The notes beneath the pieces were generated by a model. It was not told the DNA's origin and did no database searches. It saw only the letters and a list, made by a program, of their open reading frames with translations. Position numbers and translations under genes: made by a program. DNA of 64,000 nucleotides from Cytobacillus citreus (lineage in GTDB: Bacteria; Bacillota; Bacilli; Bacillales; Cytobacillaceae): assembly GCF_018343665.1 (NCBI RefSeq), contig NZ_JAGYPM010000004.1, forward strand, positions 188,343-252,342, written 5' to 3'. Positions 1-8,327 of the stretch are shown here, in pieces (the stretch's first letter is position 1; every line of letters starts with the position of its first letter).

Positions 1-32
1 TTATAACTTCATAAATGGGAGTGGGATGGGGA

Positions 33-1547
33 ATGAAAAAGGGGTTTGAACGAATTAGTAATCAACGTTTGCTTGATCGAGTTGTCTCACCTGAAGAAGC
101 TGGTTCATGGATTCAAGACGGCATGACCTTGGGGCTAAGCGGCTTTACACGTGCGGGGGACGTGAAAGCGGTACCATTTGCATTAGTTGAAAGGGCGAAG
201 ACAGAAGCCTTTAAAGTGAATGTCTACACAGGAGCTTCTTTAGGTTCAGATGTTGATAAATTATTTGCTGAAGTGGGGATTATTAATAAAAGGCTACCTT
301 TCCAAGCAGATCCGACGATGAGAAGAGGAATTAATCAAGGGGACTTCTTATTTGTCGACCAGCATTTATCTCATACGGCTGAGCTAGTACGTGCCAATGT
401 GATGGAACCAATTGATTTCGCAATTTTGGAAGCGGTTTCTATAACCGAGGATGGCATGATCATCCCGTCCACTTCAATTGGGAATTCCTTAACCTTTGCA
501 CAGCATGCAAAAGCCATTATTGTGGAAATTAATCTTGCACAATCTACAGAATTAGAAGGCTTACATGATTTGTATGAACCGGGAAAACAGGGAGAAAGGG
601 ATCCTATTCCTCTTACAAAAGTAGACGATCGAATCGGTATGAAGGGAATAAAAGTGGACGTAGAAAAAATTAAAGGGATTGTTTTTACGAATCAAGTGGA
701 TTCACCGTCTACGATTGTTCCACCTGATGAAGAAACAAAGATTATGGCTCAGCACTTATTGTCCTTTTTGCGAAAAGAGATTGAAGCGGGAAGACTGACG
801 GAAAAGCTTGCTCCACTTCAGTCAGGGATTGGATCAGTTGCCAATGCTGTTCTTCATGGAATGCTAGATTCAGAATTTGAAAATTTAGAGGTTTATTCTG
901 AAGTATTGCAGGATGCAGTGTTTGATTTAATGGATGCAGGAAAAGTTAGCTTTGCTTCATGCTGCTCCATCACTTTATCCGATGATAAAATGAAGGAAGT
1001 ATTCTCGAACTTTGATAAATACCGTGATCGTCTAATTATGAGACCACAGGAAATATCGAATCATCCTGAAATCATTCGTCGTCTTGGTTTGATTTCCATT
1101 AATACAGCATTAGAGCTAGATATTTATGGAAATGTGAACTCTACACATGTATTAGGTACGAAAATGATGAATGGCATCGGTGGCTCGGGTGATTTTGCAA
1201 GGAATGCACGTCTTGCGATTTTTGTCACGAAATCAATTGCTAAAGACGGTAAAATCTCAAGCATTGTCCCTTTTGTATCACATGTGGATCATACTGAACA
1301 TGATGTGGACGTGATTGTTACGGAGCAGGGCTACGCAGACCTGCGAGGACTAGCACCAAGACAGCGCGTAGAACTAATTATTGAAAATTGTGCTCATCCA
1401 ATGTACCGTGACCAGCTTCGTGAATATTATCAAGAAGCATTAACAAGAGGTGGACAAACTCCTCATGTTTTGGAAAAAGCTCTTTCATGGCATACGGATT
1501 TTGCTAAGAATGGAACGATGTTAAAGGCTGTACCAGCGACGGTATAA
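33..1547 (+). CDS. Acetyl-CoA hydrolase/transferase family, probable succinate (propionate):acetate CoA-transferase
   Basis: A cytoplasmic CoA-transferase of the acetyl-CoA hydrolase/transferase family, which moves CoA between acyl-CoA and acetate or a related acid through a glutamyl-CoA intermediate. The 504-residue length is normal for the family. The conserved SEVLQD motif places the likely catalytic Glu near residue 290, and the glycine-rich NGIGGSGDFARNARLA stretch and EQGYADLRGLAPR motif near the C-terminus are family hallmarks. An upstream ATG at 15 is in frame, but the ATG at 33 has GGAG at 18-21 about 11 bases before it and gives the usual MKKGFERI-type start. The exact substrate pair cannot be read from sequence. 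Transcription probably ends at the hairpin at 1610-1645. Confidence 0.9.
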   Translation: MKKGFERISNQRLLDRVVSPEEAGSWIQDGMTLGLSGFTRAGDVKAVPFALVERAKTEAFKVNVYTGASLGSDVDKLFAEVGIINKRLPFQADPTMRRGINQGDFLFVDQHLSHTAELVRANVMEPIDFAILEAVSITEDGMIIPSTSIGNSLTFAQHAKAIIVEINLAQSTELEGLHDLYEPGKQGERDPIPLTKVDDRIGMKGIKVDVEKIKGIVFTNQVDSPSTIVPPDEETKIMAQHLLSFLRKEIEAGRLTEKLAPLQSGIGSVANAVLHGMLDSEFENLEVYSEVLQDAVFDLMDAGKVSFASCCSITLSDDKMKEVFSNFDKYRDRLIMRPQEISNHPEIIRRLGLISINTALELDIYGNVNSTHVLGTKMMNGIGGSGDFARNARLAIFVTKSIAKDGKISSIVPFVSHVDHTEHDVDVIVTEQGYADLRGLAPRQRVELIIENCAHPMYRDQLREYYQEALTRGGQTPHVLEKALSWHTDFAKNGTMLKAVPATV

Positions 1548-1609
1548 AATATATAATTTCAAATAAAGTATAATCAGTGGGGTTCATATAACCTATTAAA
1601 TAGTTTAAG

Positions 1610-1645
1610 AAGTGGTCTCATCAGGTAACCGTGAGACCACTTTTT
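1610..1645 (+). terminator. Rho-independent terminator after the CoA-transferase
   Basis: A perfect 11-bp stem (AAGTGGTCTCA at 1610-1620 pairing with 1632-1642) is followed by a run of T. It is also the first unit of the 52-bp repeat array described next. Confidence 0.85.
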
Positions 1646-1725
1646 GCTTGATCCCTAAGTGAAGTGGTTTCATAAGTCATCCATGAGACCACTTTTCGTT
1701 TAATTCCTAAGTGAAGTGGTCTATT
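1610..1725. repeat. 52-bp-period array, word AAGTGGTCTCA / TGAGACCACTT
   Basis: The word AAGTGGT starts at 1610, 1662 and 1714, exactly 52 bp apart. Its reverse complement TGAGACCACTT lies at 1632 and 1684, also 52 bp apart. The linker CCTAAGTGAAGTGGT is repeated too, so this is a degenerate tandem repeat whose units each form a hairpin. The rest of the gap to 1789 holds no gene that I can see. Confidence 0.8.
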
Positions 1726-1789
1726 AAGTATAAGTGCAACTATGCCTTAAATCTTGGCCTTAAAATGCTAGCCAGTCGACGAGTGTTCT

Positions 1790-3018
1790 TTATATTAACT
1801 TTTTTATGAGTAATTTAGCGATTTCCATTGCCTGATCATTTAATCTCATCGTGGAATAATAATTAAATAATTCTTTATTCGAGCGTTCAATTAAATAATA
1901 AAATCCATTTTTACTGAACATTGGTAATGCTTTATCGACTAAATATTGATGATATTCTTTCTCTTTACATTTTAATAAATAGATAAGGAGTTTAAAAAGA
2001 TGAATATATAATAATGAATTCATATTTTTTGCAATCGTAAACCCATTTTCAGCAAGTAGAATAAGTTCATTTTTTGGTAAAAGTCCTCCTTCTAATGAAC
2101 TTCGAATATACCCCTCTAAAGAAAGTAAATAGGAATTCGATACTTGATCTTTTATTGACATAGATTCCTTATAATAAATACTTGCTAGCTCATAGTTAGA
2201 CCTTCGTAAATATTCAAATGCAAGATTATGCAATACTCTTGCTTTCCGATCAAGGGCATTACATAATTCACAACTCTTAATTAAATTTTTTAATCGTTTA
2301 ATAATTTCATCATCTGTACTGAAGTCATTTTTTACTTGAATAAGCATTAGCATCTCTGCATCAATGACTCTAAGATAGTTATTTATGTTCTTAAAATATT
2401 GATGTGCCTTTTCGGCATAATAATATGCTAACATAGGTGATTGTGTCGTGTGATAAGCAACTGCTAGATGATAATAATATTCCGGGTTATTATAAACAGT
2501 AATTTGAATTGATTTAAACGATTGTATTGCACTTATATAATCTTGTTTTTCTAAATAATAAATACCAAATGTATGCATTAATAAATTGGTTTCATAAGGT
2601 GAGAGTCTATTTAATTTTCTTTGAATATTTTTGAGGATTTTAAATGCCTCATTTGACTTATGATACATAAGCAAATACCTAGCTCGGAGTAATTGATACA
2701 TGTATACATATTTCGAAATTTCTAATAATTCATCATGCTCTAGCTCACTATTAATTTGATCCATTTCATTATAAAGCTGCATAATAATCGTTTCTTGCCA
2801 ATACAGTAATTTTTGTTTGATATTCGTAAGTTTAGTTAACTCTTCTTCCATATTAATCTCAAGTCGTTTACATAATAAATTGGTAATTTCTGTAGCGTAA
2901 GTTGTTTGGGCACACTCTATTTTACTAATATGAGATGTTGAACATATATCTTTTCCTAATTGTTCTTGGGTGAGTTTTTTTTTTCTCGATAAAACTTAAT
3001 GATTTTCCCCTCATACAT
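1790..3018 (-). pseudogene. HTH-TPR transcriptional regulator (PlcR/NprR/Rgg-like), frame broken at an A10 tract
   Basis: The C-terminal 353 residues (from 2851) are a chain of TPR-like helices of the kind found in peptide-responsive regulators. Upstream, from an ATG at 3018 with a good AGGGGGG ribosome site, another frame encodes a textbook XRE helix-turn-helix (GKIIKFYREKK...LTQEQLGKDI...SHISKIE). The two frames differ by one base, and the only slip-prone site is a run of ten A on the coding strand (2975-2984). Eleven A would give one continuous protein of 409 residues, close to NprR-type length. The break could be a sequencing error, a phase switch, transcriptional slippage or real inactivation. 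The gene is divergent from the bacillopeptidase pair, as quorum regulators often lie beside the protease genes they control; that link is inference. Confidence 0.8.
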
Positions 3019-3525
3019 AACCAAAGCCCCCCTATTTCATATCGATAACAATAAAATTCTAGCCAAGCCTGCGGTTATACATTAATAATTTTATTCGATA
3101 TTTATTCAATATTCAGAAATATATCCTAATTATCCTTATCATCCCACATTTCTCCTTTTCTGAAAATTAAACATAGGATGTAACTCTTGTTGCTATTTGT
3201 TCTATGCCTGCATAAAACAAAAGTACTATACCAAATCGTAATATTATATTTCTACATAATGAATAAATGTCAAATATATCATATAGTTTTTAGTTCTATA
3301 TACACATTTTAATCAATTGTTTTTTCTTGTTTTCGTAAAATTCTATTAATTATATTTATTTCCCCCATTTTAAGAGAAAATACACCACTAAAAATATTGA
3401 TTTCGACAAAATCATAAAAAATATTTTTCCTGATAATAACTTGAAATTCTATTTTAACTTTGTTTAAATGACAATCTTTTTAATGAAAGACTGAAAATAT
3501 TTAGACAATATTTACAACATTCCTT
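3019..3525. other. AT-rich intergenic region between the regulator and the protease pair
   Basis: About 500 bases with no convincing gene. The start-proximal part carries the AGGGGGG ribosome site of the regulator. The remainder is AT-rich with many short A and T runs and no clear terminator, so it is probably promoter and regulatory DNA for the divergent genes. Confidence 0.5.
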
Positions 3526-3612
3526 CTAAAAATAGCCGAAAATTCTTTTTAAATATGGATAAAATGATGTTTTTTGGTATAAAAGTATTAAAAAAAATAT
3601 TAATTGTTTCAT
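3526..3612 (-). CDS. Candidate short hydrophobic peptide (28 residues)
   Basis: An ATG at 3612 has GGGGG about eight bases upstream and opens a 28-codon frame: a lysine, a hydrophobic core (LIFFLILLY), then a basic, aromatic tail (KTSFYPYLKRIFGYF). Size and layout resemble the short hydrophobic peptides that pair with Rgg-type regulators, and an HTH-TPR regulator lies about 500 bp away on the same strand. A frame this short in AT-rich DNA can occur by chance, so this is only a candidate. Confidence 0.25.
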   Translation of the reverse strand: MKQLIFFLILLYQKTSFYPYLKRIFGYF

Positions 3613-3661
3613 AGTGAAATCCCCCAATTTACTATTTTTTAAGGGGAATGTACACTTCGAA

Positions 3662-3681
3662 TTGTATTCATTATCATACAA
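3662..3681. promoter_or_regulatory. Inverted repeat upstream of the first bacillopeptidase gene
   Basis: TTGTAT and ATACAA are separated by eight bases, about 140 bp before the start of the first protease gene. The symmetry and size suit an operator for a dimeric regulator. No factor can be assigned from sequence. Confidence 0.3.
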
Positions 3682-3819
3682 GGGGGAAAAGAGAGCAAAG
3701 GTCAAAGAAAGATTAAATCTATCCATACATAGAAGGTTGGTGTTCATCTGAAAAAATAAAAAATATAACACTGAATCTCAAGTTTAATGTAAGAAAATTT
3801 CAAAAAAGGAGTCGAATTG

Positions 3820-6800
3820 ATGAAAAGGAACAGACATGGTCTTGTTGCAGTTAACTTAATTTTATGCATGTTGTTACTCGTCTCTACTTTTTTACCTCAA
3901 CTCACCTTTGCTAATTCCAACTCCGATGCAAGTATTTCTCTGCTTGAAAATTCTGATGTAGCATCTAAAAATGTGAAAGCAAAGGTAGATAAAAAACTGA
4001 ATGATCAGTTTAGTAAGGATGAAACGGTTACATTTTTATTAAAATTAAAAGATCAAGTGGATACAAAAAATGTTGCCACCGAAACAGCTAAAAAAGCAAA
4101 AGCTCAAAAACAAACTGCTGCCAAAACCGAATTGATGAAACGCTCTGCTGTCGTTTCTTCCCTTCGCGCTAAAGCTAGCGAAACTCAATACTCGATCAAA
4201 ACCTATCTGGATCAAGAAAAAAAGAAGGGAAATGTCGAAGAGTTTCAATCCTTCTATATCGTCAATGGCATGGCGGTAACAGGAACCAAAGAAGTGATGG
4301 AGAAGCTTGCTACCTTCCCTGAAGTCGAAAAAATCCTGCCAAACGAAACGGTACAGCTGAGCTCAAATGAAAGCAGTGAAACATCCATCCAACCAACAGC
4401 TGATACCCAAGCAGACACCACTTCAATCGAATGGAATATTGCAAAAATCGACGCACCACAAGCATGGAATATGGGCATTGATGGTACGGGAACTGTAGTC
4501 GCTAGTATCGATACAGGAGTCCAGTGGAATCACCCTGCTTTAAAAGAAAAGTATCGGGGTTACAACCCAGCCAATCCAGATCAACCTGATAACACTTTCA
4601 ACTGGTTTGACGCTGTTTCTGGACAAGCTGCACCTAGTGATAACGTTGGCCGTGGTACCCACGTCATAGGAACAATGGTGGGTTCTGAGCCTAATGGCAC
4701 GAACCAAATCGGTGTGGCTCCAGGTGCAAAATGGATTGCTGTAAAAGCCTTTACCCCGACTAGTGGAACCCAAGTTGATCTACTGGAAGCTGGAGAATGG
4801 GTTTTAGCTCCAAAAGATGCTGAGGGCAATCCACATCCAGAAAAAGCACCTGACGTAGTGGTCAACTCTTGGGGTCTTCCACCAGGAACCGATGAATGGT
4901 TCCGCCCAATGGTGCAAAACTGGCGTGCAGCTGAGATTTTCCCTGCGTTCGCTGCTGGAAATTACGGTCCAAAAGCTGGAAGCATCTCCAACCCAGCCAA
5001 TTATCCGGAATCCTTCGCTATTGGCGCAACGGATAGTAATAATCGAGTTGTTTCTTTCTCTTCACGCGGTCCTTCGACATATGGAGAAGTGAAGCCAGAT
5101 ATTTCCGCCCCAGGTGCAAACATCCGCTCTTCCGTACCAGGCAGCAGCTATGAAGTCAATGGGAATGGAACTTATATGTCTGCACCACAAGTTGCAGGAG
5201 TTGTTGCTTTGATGAAGCAGGCGAATGCCTCTCTTACCGTTGATGAAATGGAACAAATTTTATTGGATACGGCAATCCCATTAACTGACTCACTCTATCC
5301 AACTTCACCAAACAATGGTTATGGTCATGGTCTAGTGAACGCCTATAACGCTGTCTCTTCCATAATCAGCGGACTAGGCCAAGTTCAGGGACAAGTGGTT
5401 AGTGAAGATCAAGATATTGAGAATCCAACATATCTGCATACCGCTCCAACGGAAACATATTCGAATGTGGTATTACCTCTTACTGTTCAAGTACAAGACA
5501 ATTTCAGGATAGACAGTGTAGAGCTACAATACCGTGCAAGCGAAACTGCCGAATGGCAAACAGTAGCGGCAACTCGTACCGCAGGTGACTATAAGAGCGG
5601 AACGTACCAAGCCGTGATTCCGGATGATGCCGTACAGGTCCCAACCCTTACCTATCATTGGCGCATCACGGACTATGGACAAAACGTGGTTACTTCTGAC
5701 GATTACGTAGTACCAGTCAAACCTGGAATCAGCACAGGTTACTATCAAGATTTTGAATCTCAACCAAATGGTTGGATCTCCTACGGTACCCAAAACACTT
5801 GGGAGTGGGGAGTACCTACCTTTGCCAATGGACCAGGAATAGCTGCTTCTGGTGAAAAAGTGTATGGAACCAATTTAGATGGCAACTATGACAACAATGC
5901 CAATATGAGCTTGATGATGCCTCCCATCGTCCTGCCTGAAGGTAACGCCTATCTGCAATTTAAAGACTGGTATGCCATTTTAAATTACGACTATGGTCAG
6001 GTGCTTGTGTCGACAGACAAACAAAACTGGCAACAGCTGTACAGCATCACTCGTAGCTCTGAGAAATGGATTGAACGCCGAATCGATTTATCAGCATATG
6101 CTGGTCAAAGAATCTATATCGCCTTTAACGTCACCACAGATTCTACTGGCACAAAAGCAGGTTGGTATATCGATGATGTCGCCTTAAGCAATACACCACT
6201 TACCACAGCCAATGTAGAACTAGAAGATGTACAACAAGACAAGCTGCTAGCTAGACAATTGGAAAATGAGCTACAAACCAATAAAAAAGCAGTCAACCCG
6301 GAAGCAATCAAACCAACAGAAATACAAAACGTGATGGCACCTACCGCCACGATCACACAGGCAGCAGTCCAACCAATGTCTCTTCCACTTGGAGCTACAG
6401 TGAGCGTGCTCGAATCCGGACGTTCTGTGACCACCAACCCAGTTGATGGCAGCTATGGTATGATTCATCCTGCTGGTGAGTTCACCTTACGTGCTGAAAC
6501 ATCATATGGGTATTACTCTACAGATCAACGGGTGAATATTCCTGCCGATGGTACAGTAGAAGCCAACTTTACATTAAAACCGATCCCGAAAGGAACTATT
6601 AACGGAACGGTCATAAACAAGCAAACAGGTCAGCCGCTCGCTAACGCAACACTCTCTCTGATCGAAGACGCGCTCATTCAACCTGTACAAACAGATGAAA
6701 ACGGACGCTTCTCCATCACTGCCTATGAAGGAACGTATACCTTACATGTATTCAATCCTCTCTATTACGGCCAAGATATCACGATCACCATCCCAGCAAA

Positions 6801-8172
6801 CGGAAATATCGAACAAAACATTCCGTTACAACCATTTGTCGGCTATCCTAATGAGATTGGCTATGATGATGGTACCGAAGAAGACGCTCTCATTTGGCAT
6901 ACTGTTGGAAATGATTATGGTTGGGGTTGGGGTGTGAAAATGTCTCTACCTGAAGGCAAAAATAGCGCCTTAATCACCGCTGGTCTCTTCCGCCTTGGGG
7001 ATAACTCATATCCGGCCTTTAAGGTTGCCATCTATGATGCTAGTGGACCGAATGGTGCACCTGGTAGAAAATTGGCAGGTCCGTTGAGTGCGACTGCACA
7101 AAGGATTGGAGAATGGACAGTTGTCGATCTGAAAGGCGAAGGAGTCATAGTAAACGACGACTTCTATATGGTCTATATCCAACCAAAGTCCTCCCCATAT
7201 ACACCAGCACTTGCTTCTGATTCAAGCAGTCCATACGCAGGTCATAGCTGGCAACTGTATAACGGAGTTTGGTCCAAATCCCCTGAAAAATACGGAAACG
7301 TTATGATTCGGGCGCGGGTAGACTTTGAAGCGATGACTCCAGTGATTACAACGCCTAAAGATGAAGCCTACACCAATCAACCTACTTTCACAGTAGAAGG
7401 AAAGGCTTCACCTACTGCCCTAGTTCATCTCTTTAATAATGGTGAAGAAATAGCTGCCGCACCAACCAGAGAGGATGGCACCTTCTCCGTAAATGTGCCT
7501 CTCCAAAACGGAAAAAACGTGCTGACAGCTACCTCTTCTACCGATCGAGGTAGCACGGATCCGTCTGAGCCAGTGAAGATCATCCTTGACCAGGCAAAAC
7601 CAGAACTAACCATCACCAAACCTACTGAAGGCTTCAAGATGAATCAGAAAGCGGTTACGATCGAAGGAAAAGCAACTGATCCATATCTAGCAGAAGTCAC
7701 CGCAAATGGTCAAAAAGCGAATGTTGCAGAAGATGGCTCCTACTCTATAGATGTACTACTCAATAATGGAGAAAACAAATTTACCGTCACTGCTAAGGAC
7801 CGCGCTGGAAATGAAACTAGCAAGGAAGTCACTGTTTACGCCAAGTTTAATCCACCTGCGATCAAAAATTTAAAACCCGCTCAAAATGTGGTGATAAAAA
7901 CGGGTGATAAGTTAACCGTCGAACTAGATAGTGAGCCAGGAATTAGCGGTTTCTTCTTGATCCGCTTACCTTCAGCCTATGCAACCGCCACCGCCACTTC
8001 TGCTGAAATAGTGTTAATAGAGCAAGGAGAAGGTCATTATGTTGGTACCTGGACGGCACCAAAAGAAAAGTTCAATGGTGCTGAGATTGAAGTGGTGATG
8101 AGAGACGATTACGGAAACGAATCTCGTCAAATAGCCACTGGTAAAGTGTATGTCAACGTAAAACCTAAATAA
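3820..8172 (+). CDS. Bacillopeptidase F-like S8 pseudoprotease (catalytic His and Ser lost)
   Basis: A secreted multidomain protein of about 1450 residues with the domain order of bacillopeptidase F: signal peptide (1-33), I9-type propeptide (about 60-180), S8 domain (about 215-515), a beta-sandwich module ending in GWYIDDVAL (about 640-795), two carboxypeptidase-regulatory-like repeats (about 870-1005), a further beta domain, and two Ig-like repeats (about 1170-1330). The catalytic Asp is present (IDTG, residue 231). The catalytic His is Arg (VGRGTHV, residue 278) and the nucleophile Ser is Tyr (NGTYMSAP, residue 452). The oxyanion Asn (AAGN) remains. The frame is intact over 4.3 kb, so a folded, non-proteolytic protein is likely. 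The start is ATG 3820 with GGAG eight bases upstream; a TTG at 3817 is possible. Confidence 0.9.
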   Translation: MKRNRHGLVAVNLILCMLLLVSTFLPQLTFANSNSDASISLLENSDVASKNVKAKVDKKLNDQFSKDETVTFLLKLKDQVDTKNVATETAKKAKAQKQTAAKTELMKRSAVVSSLRAKASETQYSIKTYLDQEKKKGNVEEFQSFYIVNGMAVTGTKEVMEKLATFPEVEKILPNETVQLSSNESSETSIQPTADTQADTTSIEWNIAKIDAPQAWNMGIDGTGTVVASIDTGVQWNHPALKEKYRGYNPANPDQPDNTFNWFDAVSGQAAPSDNVGRGTHVIGTMVGSEPNGTNQIGVAPGAKWIAVKAFTPTSGTQVDLLEAGEWVLAPKDAEGNPHPEKAPDVVVNSWGLPPGTDEWFRPMVQNWRAAEIFPAFAAGNYGPKAGSISNPANYPESFAIGATDSNNRVVSFSSRGPSTYGEVKPDISAPGANIRSSVPGSSYEVNGNGTYMSAPQVAGVVALMKQANASLTVDEMEQILLDTAIPLTDSLYPTSPNNGYGHGLVNAYNAVSSIISGLGQVQGQVVSEDQDIENPTYLHTAPTETYSNVVLPLTVQVQDNFRIDSVELQYRASETAEWQTVAATRTAGDYKSGTYQAVIPDDAVQVPTLTYHWRITDYGQNVVTSDDYVVPVKPGISTGYYQDFESQPNGWISYGTQNTWEWGVPTFANGPGIAASGEKVYGTNLDGNYDNNANMSLMMPPIVLPEGNAYLQFKDWYAILNYDYGQVLVSTDKQNWQQLYSITRSSEKWIERRIDLSAYAGQRIYIAFNVTTDSTGTKAGWYIDDVALSNTPLTTANVELEDVQQDKLLARQLENELQTNKKAVNPEAIKPTEIQNVMAPTATITQAAVQPMSLPLGATVSVLESGRSVTTNPVDGSYGMIHPAGEFTLRAETSYGYYSTDQRVNIPADGTVEANFTLKPIPKGTINGTVINKQTGQPLANATLSLIEDALIQPVQTDENGRFSITAYEGTYTLHVFNPLYYGQDITITIPANGNIEQNIPLQPFVGYPNEIGYDDGTEEDALIWHTVGNDYGWGWGVKMSLPEGKNSALITAGLFRLGDNSYPAFKVAIYDASGPNGAPGRKLAGPLSATAQRIGEWTVVDLKGEGVIVNDDFYMVYIQPKSSPYTPALASDSSSPYAGHSWQLYNGVWSKSPEKYGNVMIRARVDFEAMTPVITTPKDEAYTNQPTFTVEGKASPTALVHLFNNGEEIAAAPTREDGTFSVNVPLQNGKNVLTATSSTDRGSTDPSEPVKIILDQAKPELTITKPTEGFKMNQKAVTIEGKATDPYLAEVTANGQKANVAEDGSYSIDVLLNNGENKFTVTAKDRAGNETSKEVTVYAKFNPPAIKNLKPAQNVVIKTGDKLTVELDSEPGISGFFLIRLPSAYATATATSAEIVLIEQGEGHYVGTWTAPKEKFNGAEIEVVMRDDYGNESRQIATGKVYVNVKPK

Positions 8173-8228
8173 ATCTTTGATTGATAGATTAATAGTTTCA
8201 ATGTAAAAAACATTTATAAAATAAAGCA

Positions 8229-8268
8229 AGTTGGTGGCCATCTACAACAGTTGGTGGCCATCTTCAAT
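8229..8268. repeat. 20-bp tandem repeat between the two bacillopeptidase genes
   Basis: Two adjacent 20-bp copies share TTGGTGGCCATCT, starting at 8231 and 8251, in the 155-bp gap between the protease genes. No terminator is evident here, so the second gene may be read partly from the first. Confidence 0.75.
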
Positions 8269-8327
8269 AAAAAAATACAGCTCTGTAACGCAATTTTTAA
8301 TGCCAGCAAATTTAGGGAGGATTCAAA

